A stretch of DNA of 64,000 nt from RYN-230 sp963711705 (lineage in GTDB: Bacteria; Actinomycetota; Actinomycetes; Streptosporangiales; Streptosporangiaceae), in assembly GCA_963711705.1 (NCBI GenBank), contig CAVQFM010000014.1, positions 62,001 through 126,000 of the forward strand, written 5' to 3'. This document shows, piece by piece, positions 9,997 to 18,919 of the stretch (position 1 is the stretch's first letter; each line of letters opens with the position of its first letter). The position numbers and the translations under genes were made by a program. The notes under the pieces were generated by a model that worked only from the letters and a program-made list of their open reading frames with translations, was not told where the DNA came from and made no database searches.

Positions 9997-10248
9997 ATGG
10001 CGAAGTTCATGGACATCCATCACGGGTTCATCGGTGTAACCGAGCCTCAGCTGCGCGAGGCCCACCTGTGCGATCAGGCGGCCGAGGCGGCTGAGGGCGT
10101 GCACTTCGAGCACGCGTGGCTCGACCCCGAGTCAGGCACGGTGTTCTGCCTGTCCTCCGGGCCGTCGAAAGAGGCGGTGCGCCGGGTCCATGCCAAGGCC
10201 GGGCACCCCACCAGGGAAATCTACGAACTATCGGTCGAGGTCCAGTAG
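9997..10248 (+). CDS. SCO4226-family nickel-binding protein (DUF4242)
   Basis: This is a small 83-residue ferredoxin-like-fold protein. It closely resembles Streptomyces SCO4226, a nickel-binding protein, over its whole length: MAKFMDIHHGFIGVT, EGVHFEHAWLDPESG, VFCLSSGPSKEAVRRVHAKAG. The His/Glu/Cys-rich surface expected for metal binding is kept. The ATG at 9997 is chosen because GGTGAGGAG lies 7 bases before it. It probably buffers or senses nickel or a related metal in the cytoplasm. It is transcribed divergently from the LAL regulator. Confidence 0.9.
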   Translation: MAKFMDIHHGFIGVTEPQLREAHLCDQAAEAAEGVHFEHAWLDPESGTVFCLSSGPSKEAVRRVHAKAGHPTREIYELSVEVQ

Positions 10249-10321
10249 CCACCCCGCGTGATGCGGCTGGACCGCACCGGAGTGGTCGCTAGCCGGCCAC
10301 CTTCGAGGGAGCAATTTCAAA

Positions 10322-11110
10322 ATGATCAGCCACCACATCCACGCCGCGCTGGCCCGGGAGCGCCAGCACACCCTGCTGGCCGAGGCGGAGGCCGCCCGGC
10401 GGGCCAGGCAGGCGCGGCCGCGCCGACCGGGGGCCGGCGCGGCCGTGGCCCGCTGGCCACGGCTCGCCTGGACCGCGCGCCGGTGGCGTCCGGCCTGGCC
10501 GCGTCCGGCCTGGCCGCGTCCGGGGTGGGACCGCCTGCCCGGTCTCCCGCCGCGATCTGCGTCAGCGGGTGACCGGGTCACGCTGCGCGACGGGTCACAG
10601 GTGCTGATCCGGCCGGTCCGCCGTACCGACGCGCCGCTGCTGGCGGACGGCTTCGACCGGCTCAGCGTCAGATCGCGCTGGATGCGGTTCCTGACGGCCA
10701 AGACGGAACTGTCCCCGGCGGAGCTGCGCTACCTCACCGACCTGGACCACCACGACCATGAGGCGCTGGGCGCGGTGGATGACCGCGACGGGCGCGGGGT
10801 GGGCATCGCCCGCTTCATCCGGGACGCCACGGACCCGCACGCCGCCGACCTCGCCGTCACCATCGTCGATGACTGGCAGGGCCGGGGGCTGGGCGCCGAA
10901 CTGCTGGCCCGGCTGTCGGACCGGGCCCGCCAGGAAGGCATCCACCGCTTCACCGCGCTGGTCGCGGCGGACAACGTGGCCATGGCCGGACTGCTGCGGA
11001 ACGTGTGCGCCAGCCTGGTCGGCCGTGAGTCCAGCACCCTGGAGTACGAGATCAGCCTGGTCCCCGGGGCGGAATACGCCGGCCAGCCGGGCGCCCTGGT
11101 GCCGGGATGA
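10322..11110 (+). CDS. GNAT-family N-acetyltransferase
   Basis: This is an acetyl-CoA-dependent acyltransferase of 262 residues. The GNAT core starts near residue 83 (VTLRDGSQVLIRPVRRTD). The acetyl-CoA loop is DDWQGRGLGAELLARL, followed by ADNVAMAGLL. The first 80 residues are an Arg/Ala/Pro-rich extension containing a short tandem repeat (RPAWPRPAWPRPGW, from a 15-base DNA repeat near 10487-10535), which may be a disordered tail. GAGGGAG lies about 10 bases upstream of the ATG. The stop overlaps the next start by ATGA, so the two are translationally coupled. The substrate is unknown. Confidence 0.85.
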   Translation: MISHHIHAALARERQHTLLAEAEAARRARQARPRRPGAGAAVARWPRLAWTARRWRPAWPRPAWPRPGWDRLPGLPPRSASAGDRVTLRDGSQVLIRPVRRTDAPLLADGFDRLSVRSRWMRFLTAKTELSPAELRYLTDLDHHDHEALGAVDDRDGRGVGIARFIRDATDPHAADLAVTIVDDWQGRGLGAELLARLSDRARQEGIHRFTALVAADNVAMAGLLRNVCASLVGRESSTLEYEISLVPGAEYAGQPGALVPG

Positions 11111-11464
11111 GCGCCCCGGCCGGCCACGGCGACGGCGGCCAGGTGGATGACGGGATCGCGTTCCTGGACGCGCTGGCGGCGCAACTGCGCTGCCGCGGCT
11201 GGACCGCCTACCTCAGCACGGCGCCCGGGCGGCTGCCGGGCCTGTGCGTCCAGGACCCGCGCCAGCCCGCACAGTGCGGTGACGTTATCGCCGTACCCAG
11301 CGGCCCGGCTGGCGATGTGTGGTACTGGTTCAGCTGGGCCGAGCGGATCGCCCCGGTCCGGGCGCCGGGTGCCGGCCGCGGACGCCATCATCAGGACCTT
11401 CCGGCGGCCCGCGGACGACACGCCCGCCGCTGTCACCGGCGGGCGGGCAGGCCGAACGCGGTGA
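11107..11464 (+). CDS. Small conserved actinobacterial protein, probably frameshifted
   Basis: This small ORF overlaps the acetyltransferase stop (ATGA). The first part (GIAFLDALAAQLRCRGWTAYL ... DVWYWFSWAERIAPV) resembles a common actinobacterial small protein of unknown function whose C-terminus normally reads like AAxxIxRxL. That ending (AADAIIRTFRRPADD) is present one frame over, ending at 11464, while the original frame runs on to 11508 with low-quality sequence. One extra base near 11370 explains this. The function is unknown. The frameshift call is moderate. Confidence 0.55.
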
Positions 11465-11544
11465 ACATCGACGGCTGCCCGAAGGACAGGTCCGAGCCGC
11501 CGGGCTAGGCCAGGTCGTGGCCGGAATGCCCGGGCGGGCCGGCG

Positions 11545-12441
11545 TCAGCTGGTGGAATCGGCGGCTGGGGAGCCATTCAGGGGGGTGACCGCGGCCGTGC
11601 TAGCCGGCTGGCTGGCCGGCAGGGCTGCGGGCGGGGGCGGGAGGGCGGTGGACTCCTCAGCCTCGGCGGGCGGGGGCGGGAGGGCGGTGGACTCCTCAGC
11701 CTCGGCGCGCGGCGGGGCCAGGCTGGCGGGCAGGGAGGTGCGGTCGAAGAAACGCAGCAGTTCCACCGGGAAGGGCATGACCAGGGTGCTGTTCTTCTCG
11801 GCGGCGACCTCGACGACGGTCTGCAGCAGCCGCAGCTGCAGGGCGGCGGGGTCGGCGGCCATGACCGTGGCGGCCTGGGCCAGCTTCTTGGACGCCTGGT
11901 ACTCGCCGTCCGCGGCGATGATCCGGGCGCGGCGCTCGCGCTCGGCTTCTGCCTGCCGGGACATGGAGCGCTTCATCGATTCGGGCAAGGAGATGTCCTT
12001 GACCTCGACGCGCTCCACCCGGATGCCCCAGGGTCCCTCGGTGGGGGCGTCGATCACGTCCTTGAGCTCGGCGTTGACATGCTCCCGCTCGGACAGCAGC
12101 TGGTCCATGTTGCTGCGCCCGGTAACCGCCCGCAGCGAGGTCTGGGCGACCTGGGAGACCGCGAGGTGGTAGTTCTGCACGTTGATGATCGCCTTGAGCG
12201 GATCCACGACCCGGTAGTAGACGACCGCGTCCACCTTCAGGGTGACGTTGTCGCGGGTGATGGTCTCCTGCGCGGGCACACTCACCACCGCGATCTGCAT
12301 GTTGACCTTGACCAGCCGGCTGGTGAACGGGTTGACCCAGATCAGGCCCGGCTGGCGGATGCCGGACTGAGCCCGCCCAAACCGGAAAACGATGCCTTGC
12401 TCGTACTGACGGATGATTTTGAAGCCGAACACCTCGGCCAT
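11545..12441 (-). CDS. SPFH/band 7 protein, slipin (stomatin-like)
   Basis: This is a membrane-associated scaffold protein. It has the slipin core: GFKIIRQYEQGIVFRFGRA at the start, NPFTSRLVKVNMQ, VYYRVVDPLKAIINVQNYHLA, a GRSNMDQLLSERE stretch, and a coiled-coil-prone AEAERERRARIIAADGEYQA. The usual N-terminal membrane hairpin is short or missing when started at the ATG 12441; an upstream start at 12522 adds only poor sequence. The C-terminus has a tandem 13-residue repeat (AEAEESTALPPPP twice) and an Ala/Pro tail. Slipins organise membrane microdomains and can work with NfeD-like proteins, but none is adjacent here. Confidence 0.85.
   Translation of the reverse strand: MAEVFGFKIIRQYEQGIVFRFGRAQSGIRQPGLIWVNPFTSRLVKVNMQIAVVSVPAQETITRDNVTLKVDAVVYYRVVDPLKAIINVQNYHLAVSQVAQTSLRAVTGRSNMDQLLSEREHVNAELKDVIDAPTEGPWGIRVERVEVKDISLPESMKRSMSRQAEAERERRARIIAADGEYQASKKLAQAATVMAADPAALQLRLLQTVVEVAAEKNSTLVMPFPVELLRFFDRTSLPASLAPPRAEAEESTALPPPPAEAEESTALPPPPAALPASQPASTAAVTPLNGSPAADSTS
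11630..11707. repeat. Tandem 39-nt repeat in slipin C-terminus
   Basis: Two in-frame copies with a 39-base period (GACTCCTCAG begins at 11651 and again at 11690) encode AEAEESTALPPPP twice. The copies are essentially identical, which indicates a recent slippage-type duplication in the tail. Confidence 0.8.
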
Positions 12442-12634
12442 CCCAACCCCGGGCACAGGCTGCGCCGGGTTACCTGGCCAGCGGACGGCGCCAGCGTGAC
12501 TGCCAGCGTTCGGAATGCCCACGGCCTGACTTCACACTACACACCGCGGTGCCCGGCCAGAACGTCCGCCAGGTCAGCGGCGGCTCGGCTGAGCAGTGGC
12601 TGAGGGGCAGCCGGTGGGCTAGACGGACGTTCAG

Positions 12635-12844
12635 TCAGAGCCTGGTCAGCTTGGCGTAGGGCGCGCTGATCCGGTACGTGACTGTGCCGAAATCCACGAG
12701 CACCGTGTCTGCTTCACTGGCGATCACGCGGCCAAGGCCATACCGGTCGTGCGTCACGAGATCCTGGACCGCGAACTGCTTAACCGGCTCGGGCGCGGCC
12801 GCGGGCTTGCTGAACGGGCTTCCTGGCACGGGGCGCCGGGTCAT
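12635..12844 (-). CDS. Small CarD/Tudor-like conserved protein
   Basis: This is a 69-residue basic protein with the pattern FAVQDLVTHDRYGLGRVIA followed by VLVDFGTVTYRISAPYAKL. That resembles the short beta-barrel (CarD/TRCF-like) module seen in many small actinobacterial proteins of unknown role. The first 22 residues are Pro-rich and probably disordered. A role in binding RNA polymerase or nucleic acid is only a suggestion from the fold-like motif. It stands alone between two minus-strand genes. Confidence 0.6.
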   Translation of the reverse strand: MTRRPVPGSPFSKPAAAPEPVKQFAVQDLVTHDRYGLGRVIASEADTVLVDFGTVTYRISAPYAKLTRL

Positions 12845-12925
12845 GGCGCAGGCTGGTTTCTCATCACAACCAGTATGCGCTCCCAGTCCCGCCGATGGGA
12901 GGAGCGATACCGCACGGTCGTCCCC

Positions 12926-13225
12926 TCACAGTGCACCGGTGACCCAGTGCCAGCCCTCCTGCTCATCCCACGCCGGGTAGATCACCGCGGCGCCCGCAGC
13001 GTCGGACAGCTGGGACATGACCCGGATGAGCTGGCGGTGGAAGTCGTCGGGCGTGTGCTTGCCCTCATGAGGGGCGACCGCCACCAGGGTCACAGCCGAT
13101 CCCTCGCCGCCGGCCAGCCGGGCGGTGACGTTGCCGTTGTAGTCACGGGTAACGGCCGCGATCGTCTCGGCCCGGACGATGTCAGTGCCGTCGTCCTTGA
13201 CCACCCACACGTCGGGCGCGCTCAT
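12926..13225 (-). CDS. Conserved hypothetical protein
   Basis: This is a 99-residue soluble protein with a good start: GGAGG lies 7 bases before the ATG. It begins WVVKDDGTDIVRAETIAAV and ends YPAWDEQEGWHWVTGAL. I recognise no catalytic motif or membrane segment. It resembles small actinobacterial proteins of unknown function that are rich in short beta strands. Codon use matches its neighbours. Confidence 0.65.
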   Translation of the reverse strand: MSAPDVWVVKDDGTDIVRAETIAAVTRDYNGNVTARLAGGEGSAVTLVAVAPHEGKHTPDDFHRQLIRVMSQLSDAAGAAVIYPAWDEQEGWHWVTGAL

Positions 13226-13234
13226 GGGCCCACC

Positions 13235-13271
13235 TCCAGCTCATCTGTCCAGCTCATCCTTCCAGCTCATC
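13235..13271. repeat. Triple 13-nt tandem repeat upstream of a small gene
   Basis: TCCAGCTCATC occurs three times at 13235, 13248 and 13261, just 5' of the small minus-strand gene starting at 13225. The first copy touches the ribosome-site region, so slippage here could alter its leader. Confidence 0.7.
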
Positions 13272-13382
13272 CGGGGCAGCAGTTTCCACAGTGGCACATC
13301 TGCGCCGCCATGGCCGGGCCGTGGCGCGCCGGGCCCGGTGCGGGGCGGCCGGGCCATCCTGGCCTGCCGCCCCGGGCGCGGC

Positions 13383-14459
13383 TCAGTACTCGAGCTCGGG
13401 CCGCAGCGGGCCGCCGACGGTGTGCAGGTGCCGCAGCACCTGGCCGTAGGAGGCGAAGAAGCCGGTCTCCCGGTAGGCGATGCCGTGCTGCTCGCAGAAC
13501 GCGCGCACCGGCTCCTGGGCGTAGCGCAGGCTAGGCCGTGGCATGGAGGGGAACAGGTGATGCTCGATCTGGTAATTCAGGCCGCCGAAAGCGAAGTCGG
13601 TGAACCACCCGCCGCGGATGTTGCGCGCGGTGATGACCTGGCGGCGGAGAAAATCGAGCTTCTCATCCTCGCCTACCACGGGCATGCCCTTGTGGTTGGG
13701 GGCGAACGAGCAGCCTAGGTAAATCCCGAACAGGCCCTGGTGGATGAGGATGAAGGCCACCGCCTGCACGGGGGACAGCACCAGGAACACGGCGGCCAGA
13801 TAGCCAGCCATGTGCACGCCGAGCAGGGTCCCCTCGGCCAGCTTGGCCCGCGTGCCGCGGCGGCCCATCAGGGCCCGGACCCCCGCGGTATGCAGGTGGA
13901 AACCCTCCAGCAGCAGCATGGGGAAAAACAGCCATGCCTGGTGGGTGGCCAGCCAGCTGCCGATCCCGTGCCGGGCCTGTGCCTGCGCCGGGGTGAAGGC
14001 GATCGCCCGGCCGCCGATGTCAGGATCCCGGCCCGCCTGGTTGGGGTGGGCGTGGTGCCGGTTGTGCTTGGTGGTCCACCACCCGTAGTTGAGCCCGATC
14101 AGCAGGTTGCCGTGGAGCCGGCCGATCAGGTCGCTGGCACGCTTGGAACCCGAGATCTGCCGGTGCCCAGCGTCATGGCCGATGAATCCGGTCTGGGTGA
14201 ACATCACGGCCAGGAAGACCGCCACCAGCAGTTGCCACCAGGACCGCCCGAGCAGGAAAAACACGCCCCACCCGGCGGCCAGCAGGACCAGGTTCACACC
14301 GATCTTGACGCTGTAATACCCGCGGCGCCGGCGTAGCAGCCCGGCCGCCCGCACGCGGCGGGACAGCTGGGCATAGTCACTGCCTGGGCCGGTGACGAGC
14401 GTGTCCCGGCCAGCCACCGGGGGGTATTCGGCTAGTGGGTGTGCCGCGTCAGCGGTCAA
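13383..14459 (-). CDS. Membrane fatty acid desaturase / acyl-CoA desaturase
   Basis: This is an integral-membrane di-iron desaturase of about 358 residues. All three histidine boxes are present: GHDAGH, HNRHHAHPN and QIEHHLFP, separated by hydrophobic segments. It introduces a double bond into a fatty acyl chain, using O2 and electrons from a redox partner that is not adjacent. The TTG at 14459 is preferred because AGGAGG lies 6 bases before it. Longer readings to 14732 add low-quality sequence overlapping the cold-shock gene. Its position next to a cold-shock gene fits a role in membrane fluidity. Confidence 0.88.
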   Translation of the reverse strand: MTADAAHPLAEYPPVAGRDTLVTGPGSDYAQLSRRVRAAGLLRRRRGYYSVKIGVNLVLLAAGWGVFFLLGRSWWQLLVAVFLAVMFTQTGFIGHDAGHRQISGSKRASDLIGRLHGNLLIGLNYGWWTTKHNRHHAHPNQAGRDPDIGGRAIAFTPAQAQARHGIGSWLATHQAWLFFPMLLLEGFHLHTAGVRALMGRRGTRAKLAEGTLLGVHMAGYLAAVFLVLSPVQAVAFILIHQGLFGIYLGCSFAPNHKGMPVVGEDEKLDFLRRQVITARNIRGGWFTDFAFGGLNYQIEHHLFPSMPRPSLRYAQEPVRAFCEQHGIAYRETGFFASYGQVLRHLHTVGGPLRPELEY

Positions 14460-14592
14460 CCTGATCCTCCTGTGGCGAGCGGTTCGCGGCCTGCGGTCGG
14501 CCCCTGGAAGGCCATGGCCCGCCCCGGGGGGCGGGCCATGGTCAGCGTACGGGGCCCGCGCATTCCCGCGCGGGCCCGCCACCTTCACCAGA

Positions 14593-14796
14593 TCAGATCG
14601 CGTGGACCTGTTCCGCCTGCAGGCCACGCGGGCCCTGGCGGGTGGTGAACTCCACCTTCTGGTTCTCGTCCAGAGTCCGGTACCCGCCCATGTCGATCGC
14701 CGAGTGGTGCACGAAGACGTCGGCGCTGCCATCGTCCGGGCTGATGAAGCCGAAACCCTTATCGGGGTTGAACCATTTCACGGTTCCCTGTGCCAT
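14593..14796 (-). CDS. cspA: Cold-shock protein, CspA family
   Basis: This is a 67-residue single-stranded nucleic-acid-binding protein. It starts MAQGTVKWFNPDKGFGFISPDDG and has both RNP motifs (KGFGFI and DVFVHHSAI), with the normal family length. A strong AAGGAGAC ribosome site precedes the ATG. It acts as an RNA chaperone. The leader upstream (14797-14870) may carry the usual long 5' UTR. It is transcribed towards the desaturase. Confidence 0.95.
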   Translation of the reverse strand: MAQGTVKWFNPDKGFGFISPDDGSADVFVHHSAIDMGGYRTLDENQKVEFTTRQGPRGLQAEQVHAI

Positions 14797-14927
14797 TTGC
14801 TGTCTCCTTCTAAGACGAGCCCAAGATCCGCGCAGTCGAGCGGATCAGCTGCTGGTGCCCGCCGCTGGAGGTAGAAATGCACAGCCAGACGGCAACGGAC
14901 GCCCACTGTCGAGAAATGCGGGCGCCT

Positions 14928-16487
14928 TCACGATCGCAAACGTCGACAACAACTTCGTATGTGAAACGTCATGCCGTGGCCGGTATATTCCCACGCCTGT
15001 TTTCCTGGCATCCGGCCAGGGCAGCGCGGCGGGCCGTGACTTACCTCTTGCGGCGCCCCCGGTAGCCGGCGGACATGGCCACCGCGCCGCGGCCGGTGCC
15101 CGGGCTGGTGGCCAGCGCCGTCCCGGTGACGGAATGCAGCGGCCGTTCGGCCCGGGGGCCGGCGGCCGGCGATGGAACGCAGCAGCGCCGAGCCGGGGCT
15201 GACGCTGGCCGCCAGCGGGTTCACACCGGCCCGGCGCATCAGCACCCGCACGTCACCCGACTGGGCCGGGCTCTGCACGGTGATCACTACACCGTCCGCA
15301 CCGGCCCGGGCGGTCCGGCCGGACCGGTGCAGATAGGCCTTGTGCTCGGCAGGCGGGTCCGCGTGGATAACCAGGTCGATGCCATCCACGTGGATGCCGC
15401 GGGCGGCGATGTCCGTGGCCACCAGGACCCGGGCCTCGCCCGAGGCGAACGAGGCCAGGTTCCGCTGCCGGGCGCCTTGCCCGAGGTTGCCGTGCAACTC
15501 GACCACTGACACGCCCGCCCTGGCCAGCTGGGAGGTGAGCTTCCGTGCCCCGTGCTTGGTGCGGGTGAAGACGAGCGACCGGTTGCTGCCCCCGGCCAGT
15601 GCGGCGACCACACCCAGCCGGTCTCCCGGCGTGACCGTGAGCAGGTGGTGCACCATGGCCCCGGGCGGGGCGGTGACCGGGTCCACCGAATGCACCGCCG
15701 GGTCACTGAGGAATCGCCGCACCAGCACGTCCACGGCGTTGTCCAGGGTGGCGGAGAACAGCATCCGCTGGCCATCCGGCGGGGTGGCCTCCATCAGCCG
15801 CCGCACTGCCGGCAGAAAGCCGAGGTCGGCCATGTGGTCGGCCTCATCCAGCACGCTGATCTCCACATCGCCCAGGTGGCAGTGCCCCTGCTCGATGAGA
15901 TCCGCCAGCCGCCCCGGGCAGGCCACGATAATGTCCACCCGCTGATGCAGCGCCTTTACCTGGGCGTTCTGCCCGGTGCCGCCGAAGATGGTGGCGACCG
16001 TCAGGCCCATGGCCCGGGCCAGCGGCAGGAGCACCGCGTGGACCTGGCTGGCCAGCTCCCGCGTGGGCACCAGGACCAGGCCGCGGGGGCGGCCGGCGCT
16101 GGTGTGACCCCCGGCTAGCCGGGCCGCGAGCGGGATCGAGAACCCAAGTGTCTTGCCGGAACCAGTCCGGCCCCGGCCCAGGATGTCCGTCCCGGCCAGG
16201 GCATCCGGCAGCGCGGCGGCCTGGATCGGGAACGGGGCGGTAATGCCGCCGCTGGCCAGCGCGGCCACCAGTGGCCCGGGGACACCCAGCTCCGCGAAGG
16301 TCATGTTCAGCGCGGCCAGGTCAGGCCGGTGGGCGGCCAGGGAGGGCCCGGGGACGCGGCCGCGCTGGGCCGGCCCGGACGGTGCACGGCCGGGGGCGGA
16401 GGGTGCGCGGCCCGGGGCGGAGGGAGCGCGTTTCGCCCGGCGGCGGCGCTGGCGGGCATGCGGGTTTTCGATGGGCAGGGCTGTCAT
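14928..16487 (-). CDS. DEAD-box RNA helicase, with probable frameshift in the C-terminal tail
   Basis: This is an ATP-dependent RNA helicase. Motifs in order: Q motif (APFPIQAAALP), I (RTGSGKT), Ia (PTRELASQ), II (DEAD), III (SAT) and VI (HRSGRTARAG). The N-terminus has a basic tail with a repeated APSAPGR unit. As read, the tail after LLRSIAG is odd and ends at 14928. One frame over, the sequence ends in a typical basic tail (SAGYRGRRKR) with a stop at 15041. A one-base insertion in the C/G run near 15150 would explain it. The ATG at 16487 is chosen; the 19 residues upstream of it look non-coding. It is divergent from the STAS gene. Confidence 0.85.
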   Translation of the reverse strand: MTALPIENPHARQRRRRAKRAPSAPGRAPSAPGRAPSGPAQRGRVPGPSLAAHRPDLAALNMTFAELGVPGPLVAALASGGITAPFPIQAAALPDALAGTDILGRGRTGSGKTLGFSIPLAARLAGGHTSAGRPRGLVLVPTRELASQVHAVLLPLARAMGLTVATIFGGTGQNAQVKALHQRVDIIVACPGRLADLIEQGHCHLGDVEISVLDEADHMADLGFLPAVRRLMEATPPDGQRMLFSATLDNAVDVLVRRFLSDPAVHSVDPVTAPPGAMVHHLLTVTPGDRLGVVAALAGGSNRSLVFTRTKHGARKLTSQLARAGVSVVELHGNLGQGARQRNLASFASGEARVLVATDIAARGIHVDGIDLVIHADPPAEHKAYLHRSGRTARAGADGVVITVQSPAQSGDVRVLMRRAGVNPLAASVSPGSALLRSIAGRRPPGRTAAAFRHRDGAGHQPGHRPRRGGHVRRLPGAPQEVSHGPPRCPGRMPGKQAWEYTGHGMTFHIRSCCRRLRS

Positions 16488-16743
16488 GGGTGTCGTGGGT
16501 GTCGCTTCCGGATTCAGGTGGCCGCTTTGCCTGGGCCGCCACATCTCATCCGTGGAAAACCAGCTCGCTCACCGAGCGACGTACGACCGGCGCACGCCCT
16601 GATGGCCGCGCCTGCACAATGTGCTGTGTGAAGCAGCCTAGTGCATGGTGGGGCGGCGGCGCGCATTCAGGGCCAGCCACCACTCAGCATTCGCATGCTG
16701 ATACTAGCAATTTATTTCTAGAAACCATGGTACCATCGCCGGC

Positions 16744-17142
16744 ATGAGCGTGGAGAACTCCGGAACCGCAGTCGCTCCCAGCCTTGACGTGTCGGCCCGG
16801 GCCGGGAACGGCATCGTCATCGCTGAGCTGGCCGGTGAACTCGACATTGCCACCGCCCCGGCCCTGCGCGAGCAGCTCCTGAGCCTGCTCCGGCCCGGCT
16901 CCAGCCGGCTGATCATCGACCTGTCCAGGGTGACCTACTGTGACTCCAGCGGGCTCGCCGTACTGGTGGGTGCCGGCCGCCGCGCCCGGCTGCTCGGCGG
17001 TTTCCTGCACCTGGCCGCGGCCTCGGCACAGACCCGCCGGGTACTCCAGCTGACCGGGCTCTACCAGCACCTTCCGGTCTTCCCTACGGTCAGCGCCGCC
17101 GCAGCGATCCTCCCGGCCCCCCGTCCACGAGGACTGGCGTGA
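16744..17142 (+). CDS. STAS-domain anti-sigma-factor antagonist
   Basis: This is a 132-residue SpoIIAA/RsbV-like protein. The STAS core runs from about residue 15 to 115, with IAELAGELDIATAPALREQL and the phosphorylatable serine in TYCDSSGLAVLV. Unphosphorylated, such proteins bind an anti-sigma kinase and release a stress sigma factor. No kinase or sigma gene is adjacent. The 60 bases upstream are AT-rich for this genome (TAGCAATTTATTTCTAG near 16703-16720), which marks the promoter. Confidence 0.88.
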   Translation: MSVENSGTAVAPSLDVSARAGNGIVIAELAGELDIATAPALREQLLSLLRPGSSRLIIDLSRVTYCDSSGLAVLVGAGRRARLLGGFLHLAAASAQTRRVLQLTGLYQHLPVFPTVSAAAAILPAPRPRGLA

Positions 17143-17197
17143 CTGCGGTAAGCGCCCGGCACGGCCCCGCCAGGCGTGGCGTTGCGGCCGCTGCCGT

Positions 17198-18136
17198 TTA
17201 CGTGTGGTCATCGTGGTCGCGGCGGACACTGATGACCACCTTGCCCGGGGGCCGCGGGGCCCGCTGAGCCTGGAAGGCCGCTGGCAGCGCGGCCAGTTCG
17301 AAGACCGCCGAGACGGCCGGGCGCAGCTGCTGCCGGTCGACCAGGGTGGCCAGTTCGCGCAGCTGGACACCGTCTGGCCGGACCACGAAGTACACGCCGC
17401 GGACGTCGTCACGGCCGCCCTGGCCGGGGTCTGGCTCCTCGGCGATGGAGACCAGGGTCCCGCCGCTGCGCAGGACCGGCCAGGAGCGGGCGGTGGTGGT
17501 GCCGCCCACCGGGTCGATCACGATGTCCACGTCGCGGACGTGGTCTTCGAACCGGCCGGAGTAATCCAGGACATCGCGGGCGCCGAGCCCGGTGACGAAG
17601 GCCAGGTCCCGCGCGGACGCCGTGGCGGTCACCCGGGCGCCCGCCACCGCCGCGAGCTGGACCGCATACGCGCCGACGCCGCCGGCCCCGCCGAGCACCA
17701 GGACATGCTGCCCGGCGGCCAGCTGGGTGTGCTCGTGGAGGGCCTGCCAGGCGGTCAGCGCGCCGAGCGGAACGGCGGCCGCCTGGAGGTGATCCACGGA
17801 AGCGGGCTTGGCAGCAAGATCGGCGGCGGGGACGGTGACGAACTCGGCCGCCGCGCCGGGGCGGTCGAAACCGACCAGGCCGTAGACCTCGTCGCCGGAT
17901 CGCCAGCCGCCGGTCCCGGCACCGGTCGCCGCTACCACGCCGGACAGATCGTGGCCGGGGATGGCGGGCCAGCTTTCCGGCCAGGCCAGCTCGCCGGCGG
18001 TGATGGCGGTGCCGCGGACCTGCACCAGCAGCTCACCCGGCCCTGGATCCGGGACGGGGACGTTCTCGCTGGTCAGGCTGGCCGGGTCAGAGCTGGATGC
18101 GCACATGGCACGCATGGTGCGGATGGCGTCGGTCAT
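17198..18136 (-). CDS. NADP-dependent MDR-family oxidoreductase (quinone reductase-like)
   Basis: This is a zinc-free medium-chain dehydrogenase/reductase of 312 residues. The N-terminal GroES-like domain has PGPGELLVQVRGTAI and IPGHDLSGVV. The Rossmann fold has VLVLGGAGGVGAYAVQLA. No structural or catalytic zinc ligands are seen, which fits quinone or enone reductases. The ATG at 18136 is chosen for its AGGAGGG ribosome site; 27 more codons upstream are unlikely to be translated. It stands alone. Confidence 0.85.
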   Translation of the reverse strand: MTDAIRTMRAMCASSSDPASLTSENVPVPDPGPGELLVQVRGTAITAGELAWPESWPAIPGHDLSGVVAATGAGTGGWRSGDEVYGLVGFDRPGAAAEFVTVPAADLAAKPASVDHLQAAAVPLGALTAWQALHEHTQLAAGQHVLVLGGAGGVGAYAVQLAAVAGARVTATASARDLAFVTGLGARDVLDYSGRFEDHVRDVDIVIDPVGGTTTARSWPVLRSGGTLVSIAEEPDPGQGGRDDVRGVYFVVRPDGVQLRELATLVDRQQLRPAVSAVFELAALPAAFQAQRAPRPPGKVVISVRRDHDDHT

Positions 18137-18267
18137 GGTGGCGTCCCTCCTGTGGCGTGACGCTTTGCTGTTACTGGCCTGCGGACCAGTATTCAGTGAC
18201 CGTTTACGTCCGCCCATGACTGCCCACGTACGCTGAGCGGGGATCAGCGGATGAAAAGGTTATCTGG

Positions 18268-18891
18268 ATGACCGTTCCGGACGGTGATGATGTCCTGGAA
18301 CTGGGCCGCGAGCGAAGGCGGGCCCCCCGGTGGCGGCGGCCAGCCGCGGCCACCGTCCTGGGGGTGGCGGGGCTGCTGGCCGGCCTGGCCATCGGTTACG
18401 CGGCCGGTGCCCGGCACACCGGGAAACCGGCCGCGCCGCCCCCGCCGTCGCATACCGCCACGCCCGCCGCGCCTGCCGAGCCGTTCGCCGCGGGCGGCTT
18501 CCCGCTCAGCCAGTCCGGCCCGGAGTGCTCCGCGCAGAACGGCCACAAGCTGCAAGTGGGCCTGCAGATCACGAACCTGTCGGCGGGGTCGGTCAGGCTC
18601 CGCCGGGTGCGGGTCGTGCTGCCGATGGGCGGCCTCCGGGTGACCGCGCAGGCCTGGGGACCGTGCGGTCAGCTGCCGGCCGCTGGCGAGCTGCCGGGCA
18701 GGACGCTGCCCCCTACCCTCGGGCCCGGGGCCAGCGCCTGGTTCGCCGTCACCTTCCAGGTGCTCACCAGGTGCCCGCAGCCACTGCCGGTCCAGTTCAC
18801 GCTGGACTATGACCAGCAGGGCCGGTCGGCGGCGATCCGCCTGCCGGGCTTCCCCGACCTGGGCCAGGTTCCCTACTCCGGATGCCGCTAG
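18268..18891 (+). CDS. Membrane-anchored extracellular protein of unknown function
   Basis: This is a 207-residue protein with a short cytoplasmic basic N-terminus, one membrane segment at about residues 27-46 (TVLGVAGLLAGLAIGYAAGA), a Pro/Ala/Thr linker and an outer domain of about 135 residues with four cysteines (EC, PCG, RCPQ, GCR) that could form two disulfides. The beta-rich outer part (VGLQITNLSAGSVRLRRVRV) looks like an Ig-like fold. Its role is unknown. Confidence 0.65.
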   Translation: MTVPDGDDVLELGRERRRAPRWRRPAAATVLGVAGLLAGLAIGYAAGARHTGKPAAPPPPSHTATPAAPAEPFAAGGFPLSQSGPECSAQNGHKLQVGLQITNLSAGSVRLRRVRVVLPMGGLRVTAQAWGPCGQLPAAGELPGRTLPPTLGPGASAWFAVTFQVLTRCPQPLPVQFTLDYDQQGRSAAIRLPGFPDLGQVPYSGCR

Positions 18892-18919
18892 CCGGGGCGG
18901 CCCCCGGCCGGCTGGCACC

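Noticed and set aside
14877..15065. Plus-strand 62-codon frame with a good GGAGG site
   Set aside because: It overlaps the DEAD-box helicase 3' end, its residues look non-protein-like (Arg/Ser/Thr-rich with no motif), and no neighbour supports it.
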